64,000 nt of DNA, from NCBI GenBank assembly GCA_963573385.1, contig CAUYLG010075613.1:62001-126000 (forward strand), in the 5' to 3' direction. This document shows, one piece after another, positions 36,905 to 48,774 of this stretch (positions are counted from its first letter, which is position 1; the number at the start of each line of letters is the position of its first letter). A program made the translations under genes and the position numbers. The notes under the pieces are model-generated. The model made no database searches. It was not told the DNA's origin and worked only from the letters and a program-made list of their open reading frames with translations. The DNA comes from Cacajao melanocephalus. Its lineage: Eukaryota > Chordata > Mammalia > Primates > Pitheciidae.

Positions 36905-38280
36905 AATTTGTACAAATATTTATCAATTGCCTACCATGTGTCTCAGGATACATCAGTGAAAAGACAGAGACTCTGATGCTCATGGGGCATTCATCACAGC
37001 AGAAGACAACACTGATTATCAGTGTAACTCAAAAGTAAACTAAACAGTATATTGGCAGGTAATACGCGCCATGTATTAAAATAATTCAAAGAGGGTGAGG
37101 GAAAGCACTAGTTTGGGATGAATAGTTAAGTTTTCAATAGTGTGGTCAGGGTCGGCCTCACTGCTAAGGTGCCCTTTGAGTAAACTTTGGGAGGAAGTGA
37201 GGGAATTACTGTGCAGACACTGGGAGATGGGTGTTCTCAGAGCGGCACCGAGGTTCTGAAGTTGGGGGGATTTCGAGTGTTCCAAGAAACAGCTGGGAGA
37301 CCCTGTGACCAGAGCCTGGTGGGGACAGATGAAAGCAGTGAAGAGAAATCTGCCCCCTGTCAGAGCGCGGGGAGTCAGCTGGCTTTCACTCTGAGTGACA
37401 CGAGGGTCAGCTAGGGACATGTTCAGCAGAAGACGGGCCCCACGTTGCAGCTCAAGACTCCCTTGGGCGGCTTGGTTAGCAACACAGTGTAAGGGGCGAG
37501 CACAAGGGCAGGGAGGCCATTGGAGGTTCACGAGCAATGGAGGGAGAGATGACAAGTCTTTAACCATGACGGTGACACAGGTGGAGTGACGTGATTTGAT
37601 TCAGGCTATCTGTGGAAGACAAAGCCACATTTCCCCTATGGATTGGGCATGGGGTGCAAAAGAAACAAAACTATCAACACTTTGGCCTGAGGAATCGGCA
37701 GGCTGGAGTTACTGTTGGCTAAAAAGGAAAATCAGCAAGAAACATAGGTTCCAACGGTATGATCCAGAATGGAGCTTTGGATCTGTCTCTGTGAGGTGCT
37801 GGTTTATTATCCAAGACGTTCGGTAGATAGTCAGAAACACAGGAGGCAAGGCTGGGTGAGGATGGCAAATCTGGAAAATTTTCCGCATCTGAATAGTATT
37901 GGAAGCAACACCAGCGAGGACACGATGGGGCTAAATCGAGAAGGAGAAAGCGGGGCTGCAAGGCAGGGAGACCTGTTTCCACCACCGAGAGTCCCTTCAG
38001 AAGAGAAGAGCTCCGTGGGAGGGAGACTGAATGCAGGATCCTCACAGTGAGAGGTGAATAAGGAGTGGGTGAAAGGCAGCTGTGTTCGCCGACAAGCGCT
38101 TCTCACTGGCCAAATAGAAAGACAACGCAGAATGGACACAGGGACCTGGTATCACCAAGCCCACTGGGGGCCTCTGGAAAGCAGAAGGGTGGCATGGTAG
38201 GCAGAGCAGAGAGCGCCCTGCCTAGGAGTTTTGCCACAAAGGAAAGCAAAGAATAGAGGGGTCGCTGCAGAGGGAATGGG
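36905..38280. repeat. Probable ancient interspersed repeat, family uncertain
   Basis: The order 'aaatatttatcaattgcctaccatgtg', 'tggtcagggtcggcctcactg', 'gaagtgagggaattactgtgc', 'tccaagaaacagctggg', 'aggccattggaggttc' and 'gtgacgtgatttgattcag' follows a long ancient mammalian repeat I have seen often but cannot name. It is heavily diverged. A 163-codon minus-strand ORF (37076-37567) lies inside it and shows no domain. Confidence 0.4.
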
Positions 38281-38300
38281 CCAGGAGAGGAGATGGGGCG

Positions 38301-38304
<4 letters not shown>

Positions 38305-38342
<38 letters not shown>
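38305..38342. repeat. (TG)n microsatellite
   Basis: About 19 uninterrupted TG units, likely polymorphic in length. Confidence 0.97.
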
Positions 38343-38345
<3 letters not shown>

Positions 38346-39825
38346 CTTTTATCTATCTGGAAGAAATAATATCAAGTGCTGTAGGAAGTGATTCGGCAAA
38401 GGGAGGTAACGTGGGAGGTGTGTGGGTGAGAATAGCTGAGATGAGCCCTTCAGCTCTCCTGCCGAATGTGCCTCCAGCATCTGCCTGTACACATTTGGCC
38501 TTGCAGGAGAAGGGAGGGCGCAGAGTTCAAAGACTCATCCCCGTGGCCCTTTATGTTTTAAGTAAAAATTGTTGGTGTGTGACTAAGATCACCTAAGCAG
38601 ATGTTGAGGCAGATGTTGACAGTTAAGGAGTCGGGGGCTGGGGACATCTTCTCTACACCCTGACCACAAAGCAGGTGCCAGGATGCCCCCACGAGGTACA
38701 GCTAAGAAAGAGAGAAGCTGCCTGCCAGTGTCATGACTGATCACTACAGGGCAGTAAATTTTCCTTTAAATTCACTATTAGTTGGATTTGCAGGTGTAGG
38801 AAGCTGGCTTTCGTTCATGTATTTTTTCCCCCATAGGAAAGCATCTTGCTTATATTTAATATTTATTTTTTAAACCTGTGATTTTTGAAGATTTTGACCG
38901 GGTCGTTCTTTCTTCAAAGGCAGCACTATAAAGGAGGCTGAGAGGTAAGCTCATGAAAGCTGAGCAGCCTTGTTGCAGGTTTGGGGAGTTGAGGATGGCC
39001 GAGGACAGCAAGACTTGTGCCATCACCCCTGCTCCCCTGGCTGGCCTGATCCCCAAAGGTTGAGCATCTCTGTCCTAGATCATTCTTGCTTGTGTTAACA
39101 GCAACCGCAAAGGTTCACATCTGTTGAGCCCCAGGCATTTTATCACACTTATCTTCCCAGTGCAGTAGTGAAAGAGCTCTGTGTATATATAAGGACCCAG
39201 CTACGTTTCTTGAGTTTCATAAGAGCTCATCATCTAAGTGCACACACTAAATTCTGCACACATCCCACAGGCATATTTCCCAGCAATGGCTTGGTAAAAA
39301 TCACCACAACTCTAGCCAAGGCCATGGGGAGGTTTCCTGGTGGTGATGCGCAGGAACCTGGAGGAGCCAGGAGCCCGAGAGGAGAGTGGGGTTTCACGAA
39401 CTGAGGGAGACTGGTCTGGGCCCTGGGTCAGGGCAGGACTTGGGAAGGTAGAGAATGAATGGAAGAGGGATCGCTGGCTGTTGGGGCTCAGAGAGGCCTA
39501 CCAGCCTGACTGTTGGAAGAGTGCATTAGACAGATGGGATGAAGGCAGCTAGAAGAGCAGGTGCCGGACTGAAATTCCACTGGCGAAGTCAGGGCTACCT
39601 GTGGCACCAGGAACCCTAATGGAAGAGCCTCTCTGTCCTTTTAACTGTGGTCCAACCTGGACCACACCTGAGTCCAGGGGTACCCTCACCCAGGAGGCCC
39701 TCTTTGACCCTTGCCGTGGGAGCAGAAAGATTCACTCTGACACCAATATTCCTCCCCCAGACCCGGGATTTCTCTTCTGGAGAGAAGCAGAGCCTTTGCC
39801 TTAGAGATGCTCCGGTGATGACCAA
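38343..39825. other. Unique non-coding DNA
   Basis: A weak MIR-like phrase lies at about 39110-39170. Overlapping ORFs at 39601-39970 show no domain. No gene is recognised. Confidence 0.4.
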
Positions 39826-40177
39826 TACATGAGTGTCCTGGGGGTGCTGTAACAAAGTGCAAAAATAAAAATGTATTCCCTTGGAGTTCCTGAACTACTG
39901 GAACCCCCTCTCTCTGGCTTCTGGGGGCTGCTGACAAGCCTTGGCATTCCTTGACTAGTGGCCGCATCACCCTATCTCTGCGTCTATCCTCATGTGACGC
40001 TCCCCTGTGTGTCTTTATGAGCTGCTAAGAAGACCCCAGTCCCACCGGAGTAAGGCCCTCCTAGTGTAGTACGACCTCATCCTAATTAATCACATTTTCA
40101 GTGACTCTATTTCCAAAGTTCTGGGGCTTAGGAGTACCACATGTGAATTTTTTGGGGGTACACCTCAACTCATGACA
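39826..40177 (-). mobile_element. MaLR (MLT1-type) LTR, antisense
   Basis: Reads in reverse: 'gggtgctgtaacaaagtgc', 'taaaaatgtattcccttgga', 'ctcatgtgacgctcccctg', 'atcctaattaatcacattttc', 'agtgactctatttccaaagt' and 'acacctcaactcatgaca' at the far end. Several small deletions. Solo LTR. Confidence 0.78.
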
Positions 40178-40299
40178 GTCATCAGGAGCTCTCTCCCTTC
40201 CTTTAAACAAGTCATGGATTTAATGAGCTTCTCATTCTATGAATCGAGGAGTAGTCATCACTTACACCAGAGAAATACCCACTTACCCCACATGCTGCT

Positions 40300-40460
40300 A
40301 GAAGTACCTTCCAGGTTTTAGCTCACTTGATCCTACTGATACCCCTATAGAGCAAGAATGGATCTCGTTTTCCATACATGGAAATGGACGCCCAGAGAGG
40401 ATAAGTGAGTTACCCAAGGTCACACAGTAAGGAATGCTGGGACATGAATTCAAAAGCAGG
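40300..40460 (+). mobile_element. MIR SINE fragment
   Basis: Contains the MIR body order 'tagctcacttgatcctactgat', 'tggatctcgttttccatac', 'gaaatggacgcccagagagg' and 'gagttacccaaggtcacacagtaagg'. Ancient mammalian tRNA-derived SINE. No target-site duplication remains. Confidence 0.8.
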
Positions 40461-41271
40461 CAAGGGCTCCGCATCCACTCTGCTGGGTGTCTCTCCTGAA
40501 GACACAAACCCTTGAGTGTGCCTGAAGGCACTGTACATTCCTGCTTGGGGAAGACACTTCTCCAGCTTTCTCCAGTGCAGTGCATCATGTGTGCATGATG
40601 GACTGAACACTGTAACATTGCTTTGAGGTTGGTGGGTTTTTATCTATTTGAACTAATGAAAACAAATCTTGGAGTGAATTTTTTTTAAGGGCATTTGTCT
40701 AATTGCCTACCAGAGACGTTTTGTCTCCAAAGCAATCAGGGTACCAAATGTTCTGTTTCTTCCGGTGTCTGCCGCAGAAATGGAAAATCTTAAATCAAGG
40801 CTTGCTCTCCTGAAAATAGAAAGTCTGTGGAATAAAATAGTCTACTGAATAAACTGTAATATTATAAAAAGCCTTCTGCAGCAGAAAAGGGCACGTTTAG
40901 TCAGGATAAATACAAGAAAGAAAACAATTTTAACCAAACTTTGCTTCCAATTAAAGTGCAGGTTTATTTTTAAAGAAAGAAAAATTACCCCTCACCGTAA
41001 GTATGTGTCTGAGACACAAACCTCTGATATAAAATTAGCTCTGCCTTGAAATCTTTTATGTATAATGATTTCTTCTTTTAACATTTAGATTGTTTTATTA
41101 TCTTTGGACACATATCAACATATTGCAGATGCAAAAGGGTGCAGCCTGGGGACACCAGAGAGAATTTTCAATAACGTAATCACAGTGTCAGAGCAAATCA
41201 GCTAAGCTTTCCCCTTGGATTACTCTCAAGGTGCAAAGGGGCTGTCTAAGACTTTAGTGAAATCTGTCTTA
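40461..41271. other. Unique AT-rich non-coding DNA
   Basis: About 40640-41230 is free of recognised repeats. No gene was found. Confidence 0.45.
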
Positions 41272-41632
41272 TTCGGCTCATGCTGCCATAACAAAATGCC
41301 ATTGACTGGGTGCTGGCTTAAAAAACACAGAAATTTATTTTTTCATAGTTCTGGAGGCTGGGAAGTCCAAGATTAAAGTTCTGGCAGGGTCTGCTATCTG
41401 CTGAAGGTTCTCTTCCTGGTCCATACATGGCCACCTTCTTGTGTGGTCACATGATGGGGAGAGTGAGCTCTGGCATCTCTCATTCTGAGGACAAGAATCT
41501 TATTGGATCTGGGCCCCACCCTCATGAACATATTTAACTTTAATTATTTCATTACTCTGAATGCAGTCACAATGAGGGTTATGGCTTCAGCATGCAAATA
41601 GATGGGAACATAATTCAGTCTATAGCAGAATC
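41272..41632 (-). mobile_element. MLT1-type MaLR LTR, antisense
   Basis: Inverted LTR: 'attcggctcatgctgccataac', 'aaaatgccattgactgggtg', 'acagaaatttattttttcatag', 'tctggaggctgggaagtcc', 'gggccccaccctcatgaac', 'actttaattatttcatt', ending 'ataattcagtctatagca'. One of the better preserved MLT1 copies here. Solitary. Confidence 0.88.
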
Positions 41633-43305
41633 CATATAATTGTCAGAGGATGCATTTGTCAATGCACGCAGTCTGGGGCCATTTCCCCATAGCAGGCACT
41701 TCAGGACATTATTTGAGAAGCATAGTTTATACACAATTTTAGGATGACATCTAAACTACCAAGGACTATAGGAGACAGCTATAGGATTTTTATAAAGTTC
41801 CATGTATGCCATTATAATTAAAGAGCTCTCAATTTTTAGATACACATTTAAGAGATTGATCTCTCCCTCAACCAACCAATGAAGCAAACAAACACATCGA
41901 GAAACCCAACTTGGAATGAGCCATGGCACCCTCAGCACCCAGCAATTCCTACAGCTGTGGCCACCTCCATTCCCCAAGGCTTTGGGTTTCTTGCATCATC
42001 TATTCCATGTGATTGGTCAGTGTCACAGATTTTGCTTATATTGTTTGTTTCTTTATAGTTTATGCCACCATTTCAACTAAATATATTTCAGCACTTTTGA
42101 ACCGAAATATCTAGGAAGAACATCTATAATGTTTTTGACGTAAGAATATCCTAACCACAATAATATGCTGTTATTTCAAAGCACCTTACAATTTACAAAG
42201 ATTTTCCCACATGTTTTCCTAGCATAGTCCTAACTTCATGTCCCTGTTGGGGAGTCGTCATCGCTATTTTTTGTGTTGGGTGATAACACAGGAAGAACAA
42301 GCCGACTGAAAGAAGCTACAGCAGAAGGTGAGGAGTGGAGCAGCAGCTCCTGCTTTTGAATTTAAATTAAGGAATAAACTGGTATTTAGAACAAGTATAG
42401 CTTTTCATTCCCAGTGGGCATTTGAGATCTATTTCTAGCACTTCACTTTTTCAATATATACACAAAATAATCATCTTTCCAGGAAAGAGGTAAAGAATGC
42501 AATATTTTGCTTTTTAAATGATTGCCGTCAATGGTGCTGTGTGAATGAGCACATGTGCCACATTGTGGAGATCTTTCCAACCCACAGAAGATTTCTCACA
42601 AAGATCAATTCATGATCATAGACGCTTGGTGGCTAGAAGGAAGCAATATATGACTTGTCAATCAATGCGCCAGGGTTCATCCTGTGTGCAATCGTATTTA
42701 TTTTCTGTCCCTTGAAAAAGAGACACCTGTGCTGTAACTGGGTTAAAGAGTTGAAGTAATTTGATTTAAAATGTGTACAGGATGAAGAAGGCTGGCCAGA
42801 AAATACTTTGATCCTCGATGCTGCCAAAGCTCATCTCCATGAGTAAAGCAGAGGAATGGAGCTTATGGCAGAGCCACTTCTTCCTCTTCGTACAATTGCA
42901 GCAGGGACATGAGTTAACAGAAAGGTAGACTCCACTCTAGCTTAGCTGAACAGGAGCTGGGAGTGGAGAAGCATCCTAGGAGCCAAGTACAGCCGGGTCC
43001 TGCTGTTCAGGGTAGACCCTCTCACTGCCCCCAAAATTAAAAACAAAGGACCTGAGAACAGGGCTCTCTATCCAGCGCTGGCCATGAACATCAGCAGCAT
43101 CTTCTCTCTGAAGGCCACAGCCATCATGGGGAGGGAAGAAGATCAGAGGCCACAGGACATCAGCTTGAGGCCAGAATGGGGAACCAGGAAAATGACGTAG
43201 ACCATTGGTGCTCCCCTCCTGGATTCTCACACTCAGACCACTCCCCCTTCCCTGCAGCCTGGGAGAGACGATAATTAACAGCAGGTGCACCGCACTTCAC
43301 AGTGT
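41633..43305. other. Mostly unique non-coding DNA
   Basis: A faint MIR-like trace lies at about 42180-42310 ('tttacaaagattttcccacatg'). ORFs on the minus strand (41756-41977 and 42976-43290) show no domain. No gene is recognised. Confidence 0.4.
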
Positions 43306-43309
43306 CCAC

Positions 43310-43470
43310 GTGACCTTCACACCGCCTGACATTGCAGCTCCCTAAAGTGAGGCACCTCGTTTTGCAAATGAGCAAACAGATCATCATCCCAGAGTGATTG
43401 GCCTAATGTCGTACAGTCAGAAAATGCAAAACACAGACCCAGGTGTTCTGACTCCACCTGGAGCAGCCTG
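43310..43470 (+). mobile_element. MIR SINE fragment
   Basis: MIR-like order: 'cacctcgttttgcaaatgagc', 'gagtgattggcctaatgtcg', 'tacagtcagaaaatgcaaaac', 'cccaggtgttctgactcca'. Old and diverged. A second short MIR/LINE2-like phrase, 'cttgagcacctactatgtgctg', lies at about 43878-43900. Confidence 0.7.
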
Positions 43471-44139
43471 CTGCCCCCAGGACAGTCATCTGAACTGAGC
43501 AGTCTCCAGTCCTTACTAAACAAATGCAGGGCTTGGCTTGTCCATCAACATCTTCAGCAATAAACCAGTGGAAGGCAGAACAGAATCCTATAATCCTATA
43601 TCCAGGCTTATAAAGTTCAATCTGTTCTAAAACAATTGACCAAAACCAACAGAAGGACAGAGAAACAGTGTTCGCTCCAGGAGCAGGACCCTTGGGAGGG
43701 CTTCCAGGGAAGAAATGTTGATGAGTTGGTGTCTCAATGCCCAAGGATTAAGCCAAGCAAGATGACCTGGTCCACAAAGGTCGTTATGGCCTGACCCTTA
43801 CATTCTCAGCCTCATCCACGGTAATCCCCCACTAATTCTGCGATTTGACCATAACTGTTCAGTCACTCAACAAATCTTTCTTGAGCACCTACTATGTGCT
43901 GAGTTTCCCAAGCTGAGGATGTTCTGTGTCAGTTCCTTCCAGAAGTGCTGTTCCCAGGGCCTGATGATACTCCTCCTCCAGTCTTGGCTGAGATGAAGTT
44001 CCTTTTGGAGATTTTTGAGACTTTCTAGGCCAGATAGTTTTCTTACCACTTGGGTCCACTTGGTAAATTTTCTAATCACTTTATATCCAGTTTTGCTGTC
44101 ATTAATTTAAAAACAACGAAAGTGTACACTTCTTCCCAA
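43471..44139. other. Unique non-coding DNA
   Basis: Minus-strand ORFs (43317-43523, 43403-43744 and 43867-44079) have no recognisable domain. No other feature. Confidence 0.4.
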
Positions 44140-44540
44140 ACTGTCATTCTAAGTATCTATTGTTGGGTAACAAAACATCCCTTAACTTTGTAGCTAAAAA
44201 CAACAATTCAGAATTTTTTTAGCAGGGTAGGGGGTTCTTCAGCTCTAGCAGAGGTTGACAGAGGTCACTAGTGCGGCTCTAGCTGGGAGCTTGGCAGAAC
44301 AGAGCACATCCAGATGGCCTCTCATCTCTACCCCACCTCTGCACATGCCCTCTAATGTCTAATTTACCTGCCTTAGTGTCTTCCTAAGGGCTGGCCTTGG
44401 AAGCCCCATGATATCACCTCTGCCACATTCCACAGGACAAAGCAAATTGCAAGATGAGCCCAGGTTTACTCCATCCTTCAAGTGAGGTGCGGAGAACAGG
44501 TGCCCTCAGGGAGAGGCTGTTGGGGGCTGTGTCTCCAGGC
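44140..44540 (-). repeat. Probable old LTR-type relic, antisense
   Basis: The plus strand reads 'tattgttgggtaacaaaacatcc', 'ctttgtagctaaaaacaacaattc' and 'gatatcacctctgccacattcc', the order of an inverted ancient LTR or MER element. It resembles the fragment at about 3.0 kb. The family is uncertain. Confidence 0.5.
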
Positions 44541-45493
44541 ATTGACTACAAGACCTTTTCCATCTCACTCACAGCCCCATCCTTAAGTGTCTGAAGCACT
44601 GCCTGCAACGTATGTGCTTACCAGGTGGTCACAGACCAATGGAGAACACGTGTACAAGACGTCTCATCCCTGGAGGAGCTCAGGAGCACTTGGGTGGCCA
44701 CACGAGAACTGTGCTCTGGGAGGGCTCTGCCTTGGAAGAGAAGCCCCTAGCGAACACTTCCGATCAGTTCTAACGTCCTGACATCTCCACGGTTGCAACA
44801 GCAGCCATGACTGGCGTCACGTTGCCCTTGAATGTGACTAGAGAAAGTGATATTTACAAGTCTACTGCTGGCCCGTGTTGAGCTTCACTTTGACATGTGG
44901 TCACTTCTTTGGCAGCAAGGGAAAGGGATGCAGTGAGTGTCCTGCTCTAGTTGGCTCCAGGACACGGACAAGGGCGCTGGTGGCCAAAAGAGGCTCAGGG
45001 ACAGGTGAGAGACAGGCCCCACGGCAGTGATGTTAAGATGAACCGTTCACTTCTCTTTAATTGGCACCGTTCATGTCCATGAATACATTAAATATGTTTG
45101 GATAACCACATTTTTCAAACTTTGGAATTTTGCACTCTGTTTCTAAAACTGGGTGGGGAATCTCACAATTGAACTCATTTGGCTAAGTGCTTACACCATG
45201 GGATCTGCCAGTTGGACCGTGGGGAGAGGCCGGCCCTGCCGCCTGGCCATTCCCCTTCTGAGCCGCCCTCCTCCGCATCCAGCCTCCGCTCCCTCCAAGA
45301 CAGGCAGGCCATCCTCTGACCTCGGTCCTCCGCATATGCTCCCCCGGCGTCTGGGATACCTGTCTCCTGGGCTGAGACCTCCTCACTCTTCAGGCAGTGT
45401 GGTCATGACTAGCACCCCCAAAACAGGGTGGCACCCCTCATCGGAAGGTGTCTCTATTGTCATGTGGCTTTGTTTCCTTTTTTCCAACAAAAT
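44541..45493. other. Unique non-coding DNA, GC-rich at the end
   Basis: About 45215-45370 is GC-rich with about nine CpGs. A plus-strand ORF of 114 codons (45153-45497) and a minus-strand ORF (45183-45386) overlap there. No domain is visible. Confidence 0.4.
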
Positions 45494-45507
45494 TTAATTA
45501 ATTTAAT

Positions 45508-45772
45508 TTTGAGATACAGGGTCTTGCTCTGTCACCCAGGCTGGAGTCCAGAGTGCCCATCATGGCTCCCTGCAATCCTCTCACCTCAGCCTCTGGAAGA
45601 TCTGGAACTGTAAACATGCATAATCGTTTTTTTGTTGTTGTTTTTGTTTTTTTAGAAACAGGGTTTCACTCTGCTGTTCAGGCTGGTCTCAAACTCCTGG
45701 GCTCAAGTGATTCTCCTGTATCAGCCTCCCAAAGCGCTGGGATTACAGGCTTGAGCTACCACACCCAGCCTG
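45508..45772 (-). mobile_element. Alu SINE (AluJ-like), antisense, internally shortened
   Basis: The reverse complement of Alu starts 'gagatacagggtcttgctctgtcacc' and ends 'ttgagctaccacacccagcct'. The middle is short and contains a ttgttgtttttg-type A-linker. Several bases fit the old J group. With the next Alu it supplies a 185-codon plus-strand ORF (45553-46110) that is repeat-derived. Confidence 0.93.
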
Positions 45773-45791
45773 TGTTCATTTTCCATTGCTG

Positions 45792-46094
45792 CTTTTGTTT
45801 GTTTGTTTGTTTTGAGATAAAGTCTTTCTCTATCTCCCAGCCTGGGGTGCAGAGGTGCCATCTCAGCTCACTGCAACCTCCGCCTCCTGGGTGCAAGCAA
45901 TTCTCCTACCTCAGCCTCCTGAGTAGGTGGGATTGCAGGCACCCACCACTACACCCAACCAATTTTTGTAATTTTAGTAGAGATGGGGTTTCACCATGTT
46001 GGCCAGGCTGGTCTCAAATCCTGACCTCAGGTGATCTGCCTCCCTCAGCCTCTCAAAGTACTGGGATTAAAGGCATGAGCCACCGTACCCGGCC
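45792..46094 (-). mobile_element. Alu SINE, antisense, inside a MaLR LTR
   Basis: Begins with a tttgtttgtttg tail complement, then 'gagataaagtctttctctatctccc', and ends 'catgagccaccgtacccggcc'. The target-site duplication tccattgctg is at 45782-45791 and 46095-46104, so the Alu landed within the LTR whose remains continue on both sides. Confidence 0.96.
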
Positions 46095-46500
46095 TCCATT
46101 GCTGTTTTAACAAATGATCACACACACTTAACTGGCTTCAACAACACAGATTCACAACCTGTCATCTCTGGAGGTGAGAAGCCTGACGTGGGTATCACTG
46201 GGCCCACGTTCAGGTGTCCAAGCTGCACTTCTTCCGGAGGCTCCAGGATAGAACGCACGGCCTTACCTGTCCTCACTCCAGAGCCCACCCACATCCCTTC
46301 ACTCACCACCCCTTCCTTCACCCTCAAAAACAGCAAGACTGTCATCTGTCAGTGCCTTTCGTAGCCATGTCTCCCTCTGGTTGACTCTCTCCTTCTGCCT
46401 CTTCTCACTTTCCAAGCCACTGGTGATTACATTTAGTCTTAAATAGCGCAGAGTAATCTCTTCATTTTCAAGTCAACCAGTTAGCAGCCTTACTGCTGCC
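46095..46500 (-). mobile_element. MaLR-type LTR relic, antisense, split by Alu
   Basis: Inverted LTR wording: 'ccattgctgttttaacaaatgatc', 'ctggcttcaacaacacagattc', 'cctgtcatctctggaggtgag', 'tgcacttcttccggaggctcc', later 'agccactggtgattacattt'. A short upstream piece (about 45774-45791) belongs to it. The right end is unclear. Confidence 0.65.
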
Positions 46501-48774
46501 TACAGCTTTAATTTCCCTTTGCCGTGTAACCTGACATATTCACAGAGCCCGCCTGTTGTGGGGCTGATGCTGGGCAATTGTTCTACCAACCACGTGTTTA
46601 TCACACATTGTTGCTGCCCCTCGACTTGGCTGTGTCTCTATCTAGACGTGTGTTGTCGAATACCATGGCCACGGGCATAGTAGCCATTAGTTACGGAATT
46701 TTGATTAACTAAACTTAAGTAAAAATAAAAATTCACTTCCTCAGTTAGACGAAGGTGATTGCAAGTGCTAAATGGCCATACAGTTAAACCAGCAGACTGA
46801 ACAGTGCAGACACAGGATAAGGATGGTTACATTATCACATCATTGGAGACTGTTCTCTAAAGCCCAGGGTGATACGTGGCTTGTCTTCAGATGCCCACTG
46901 CTTAGCGTGTATGCAGCATCAAGCTGGCACCCAATTGATTCGTACCGAGTGGATGAATGACTTTCACATGCAATCCTACAGCAGAAGGGAGTGAATGATC
47001 TTCTGCCTTGCATTTCCAGTGGGCAAACACACATACGGATATGTCTAGCAGCCTGAATGCAATAACCTAAGTGTTCATGGAGAAAGCGAATAATAAGGAT
47101 TCATTTGCGCAAATAATTTTAACTTGGAAACAACTGGAGAGTTACAGGTTGAAAAAGGCAATTAATGATTCAATGATGAAAGTTGCCAGAGATAGGCTGA
47201 ATTTGCTTTGTCATTTGTTTATACTGGGCTAAAACATGGCAATTATCTTTTTCTGAAAATCATATTTTCAAAAAAGTCAAATTAAAGTTTTTCCTCTCTT
47301 TTATCTTTGAAACTCTGTCATGCCTCTGTTCCAAAAGGGAAGGCATGTGTGTATATTTGTATGTGTGTGTCAGTGTGTAGGTGGGGGTGGAGTTAAGAGT
47401 AGAACGATACATTTAAACCTAAAATAATTAAAGTGATCTTAATCTTCCAGGTAGGGTACATGTGTCTGCCATCAAAATGGGTTCAGTCATTGGAAACTGG
47501 ACGCCATTCTAAGTCACCGCGTGCTGTAGGCTTTGGATAATATGAAGAGGGAGCCCCAGTGGTGGGAAATGGCCATCCAGTCAGGCTGTCCAGTGACTTC
47601 CAGCAGCTGGCGAGGGCCCGGACCACAAGAAGGTAGGAGTGGAGATGGAGGAGCTGGCAGTGCCCAGGAAGGCTGCGTGGTGCCCAGAGGCTGACAGGCA
47701 GCAGAAGCAATCGGAAGCCTGGGAGCAAACCAGGTGCAGGCTCGTGGGGCCTTTACTCGAAAGACAACTGCTGCCTCATCCTCACGGCCCTCTGCGGAAT
47801 AAAGGGCATTGGGTTCACCGCTCAGGAGGGGAAAAAGGAATGTTTTAAAGTGGATTTTAATACAATATAATCATCTGCTCCTAACCTAACCGCCCCACCC
47901 CTCCTTTTTCTGGCTATTAGAGCGGAAGCAGAATAACTCTCCTCATTTCTCATGCCTGCACATTCAGCCTTAATATGATTCTCGAATAATATTAATTAGG
48001 GGAAAATACTTTAGTGGTTAAAAAATGTAAACATCCCCGCTTCTGCTGCACCACGGTCTTCTCAGAACGTGATCTTCAGAACTGGGCTTCAGAACTTCAG
48101 CATCATATTGTTTGGTTGAAGGATGTTTTTTCTCAACTTTCCAAGAAAAAAAATCACTTGTGAACTAGCATATTGGCTCCATTTGTTCGGGCAAAACAAG
48201 GTGTTTTCTCATCCCACAGTGAGGGTGGTTTGAAGCTCGCTGCTTTAGTGAACACTTTGTGGCCAAAAGAAACAAAGCAGGTTCTCCAAAGAAATAAAAT
48301 TAATTATCTCCTTTTGCCACATATACAATATTCTATGCATTAGGTACACCATTAATATATACAAACACTCAATGTTGTACAGTGTTTTATTAAATTCACT
48401 TATCTTGCCCTTTCACTTTATTATTACATTACAGAATAAAAAACTCCACTAACATATTTTGTGTCAGATAATTGTATTTCTTTTTTTTTTCTCCTCTTGG
48501 AAATATACAACCCTCACAGAATATCCGAAAAAGATAATCCATATTCGGATTCAACTAAAATTAATCAAGTACTTACTGTGTAAAGACTGCATTGGGAGCT
48601 TTGATGTACATTATGTTATTAACGAGGAAATTATTTACCAAACCCCAGTTTTGTTATCAAAACTAAATAATCATAAGTATTTATCAAACCCTCAAATAAG
48701 GATATTATCCTAAACTCAATGTATCTCCTCTATAAATTTTAGAGAATTGTGAATTTGAAAACGAATGGGGAAAA
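46501..48774. other. Unique non-coding DNA
   Basis: No repeat is confidently recognised. The AT-rich stretch at about 47040-47290 has a clean, low-CpG, homeobox-like look (attaatgattcaatgatg and attatcttttt). A GC-richer patch at 47560-47780 has overlapping ORFs without domains. A weak MIR-like phrase lies at about 48560-48620. Confidence 0.45.

Noticed and set aside
36365..36915. Long Tyr/Ile/Cys/Val-rich ORFs (up to 171 codons) on the minus strand
   Set aside because: They are translations of the TATACACA repeat. The same pattern appears in several frames and on both strands.
45553..46110. 185-codon plus-strand ORF
   Set aside because: It runs through two antisense Alus and their spacer; the peptide is standard Alu text.
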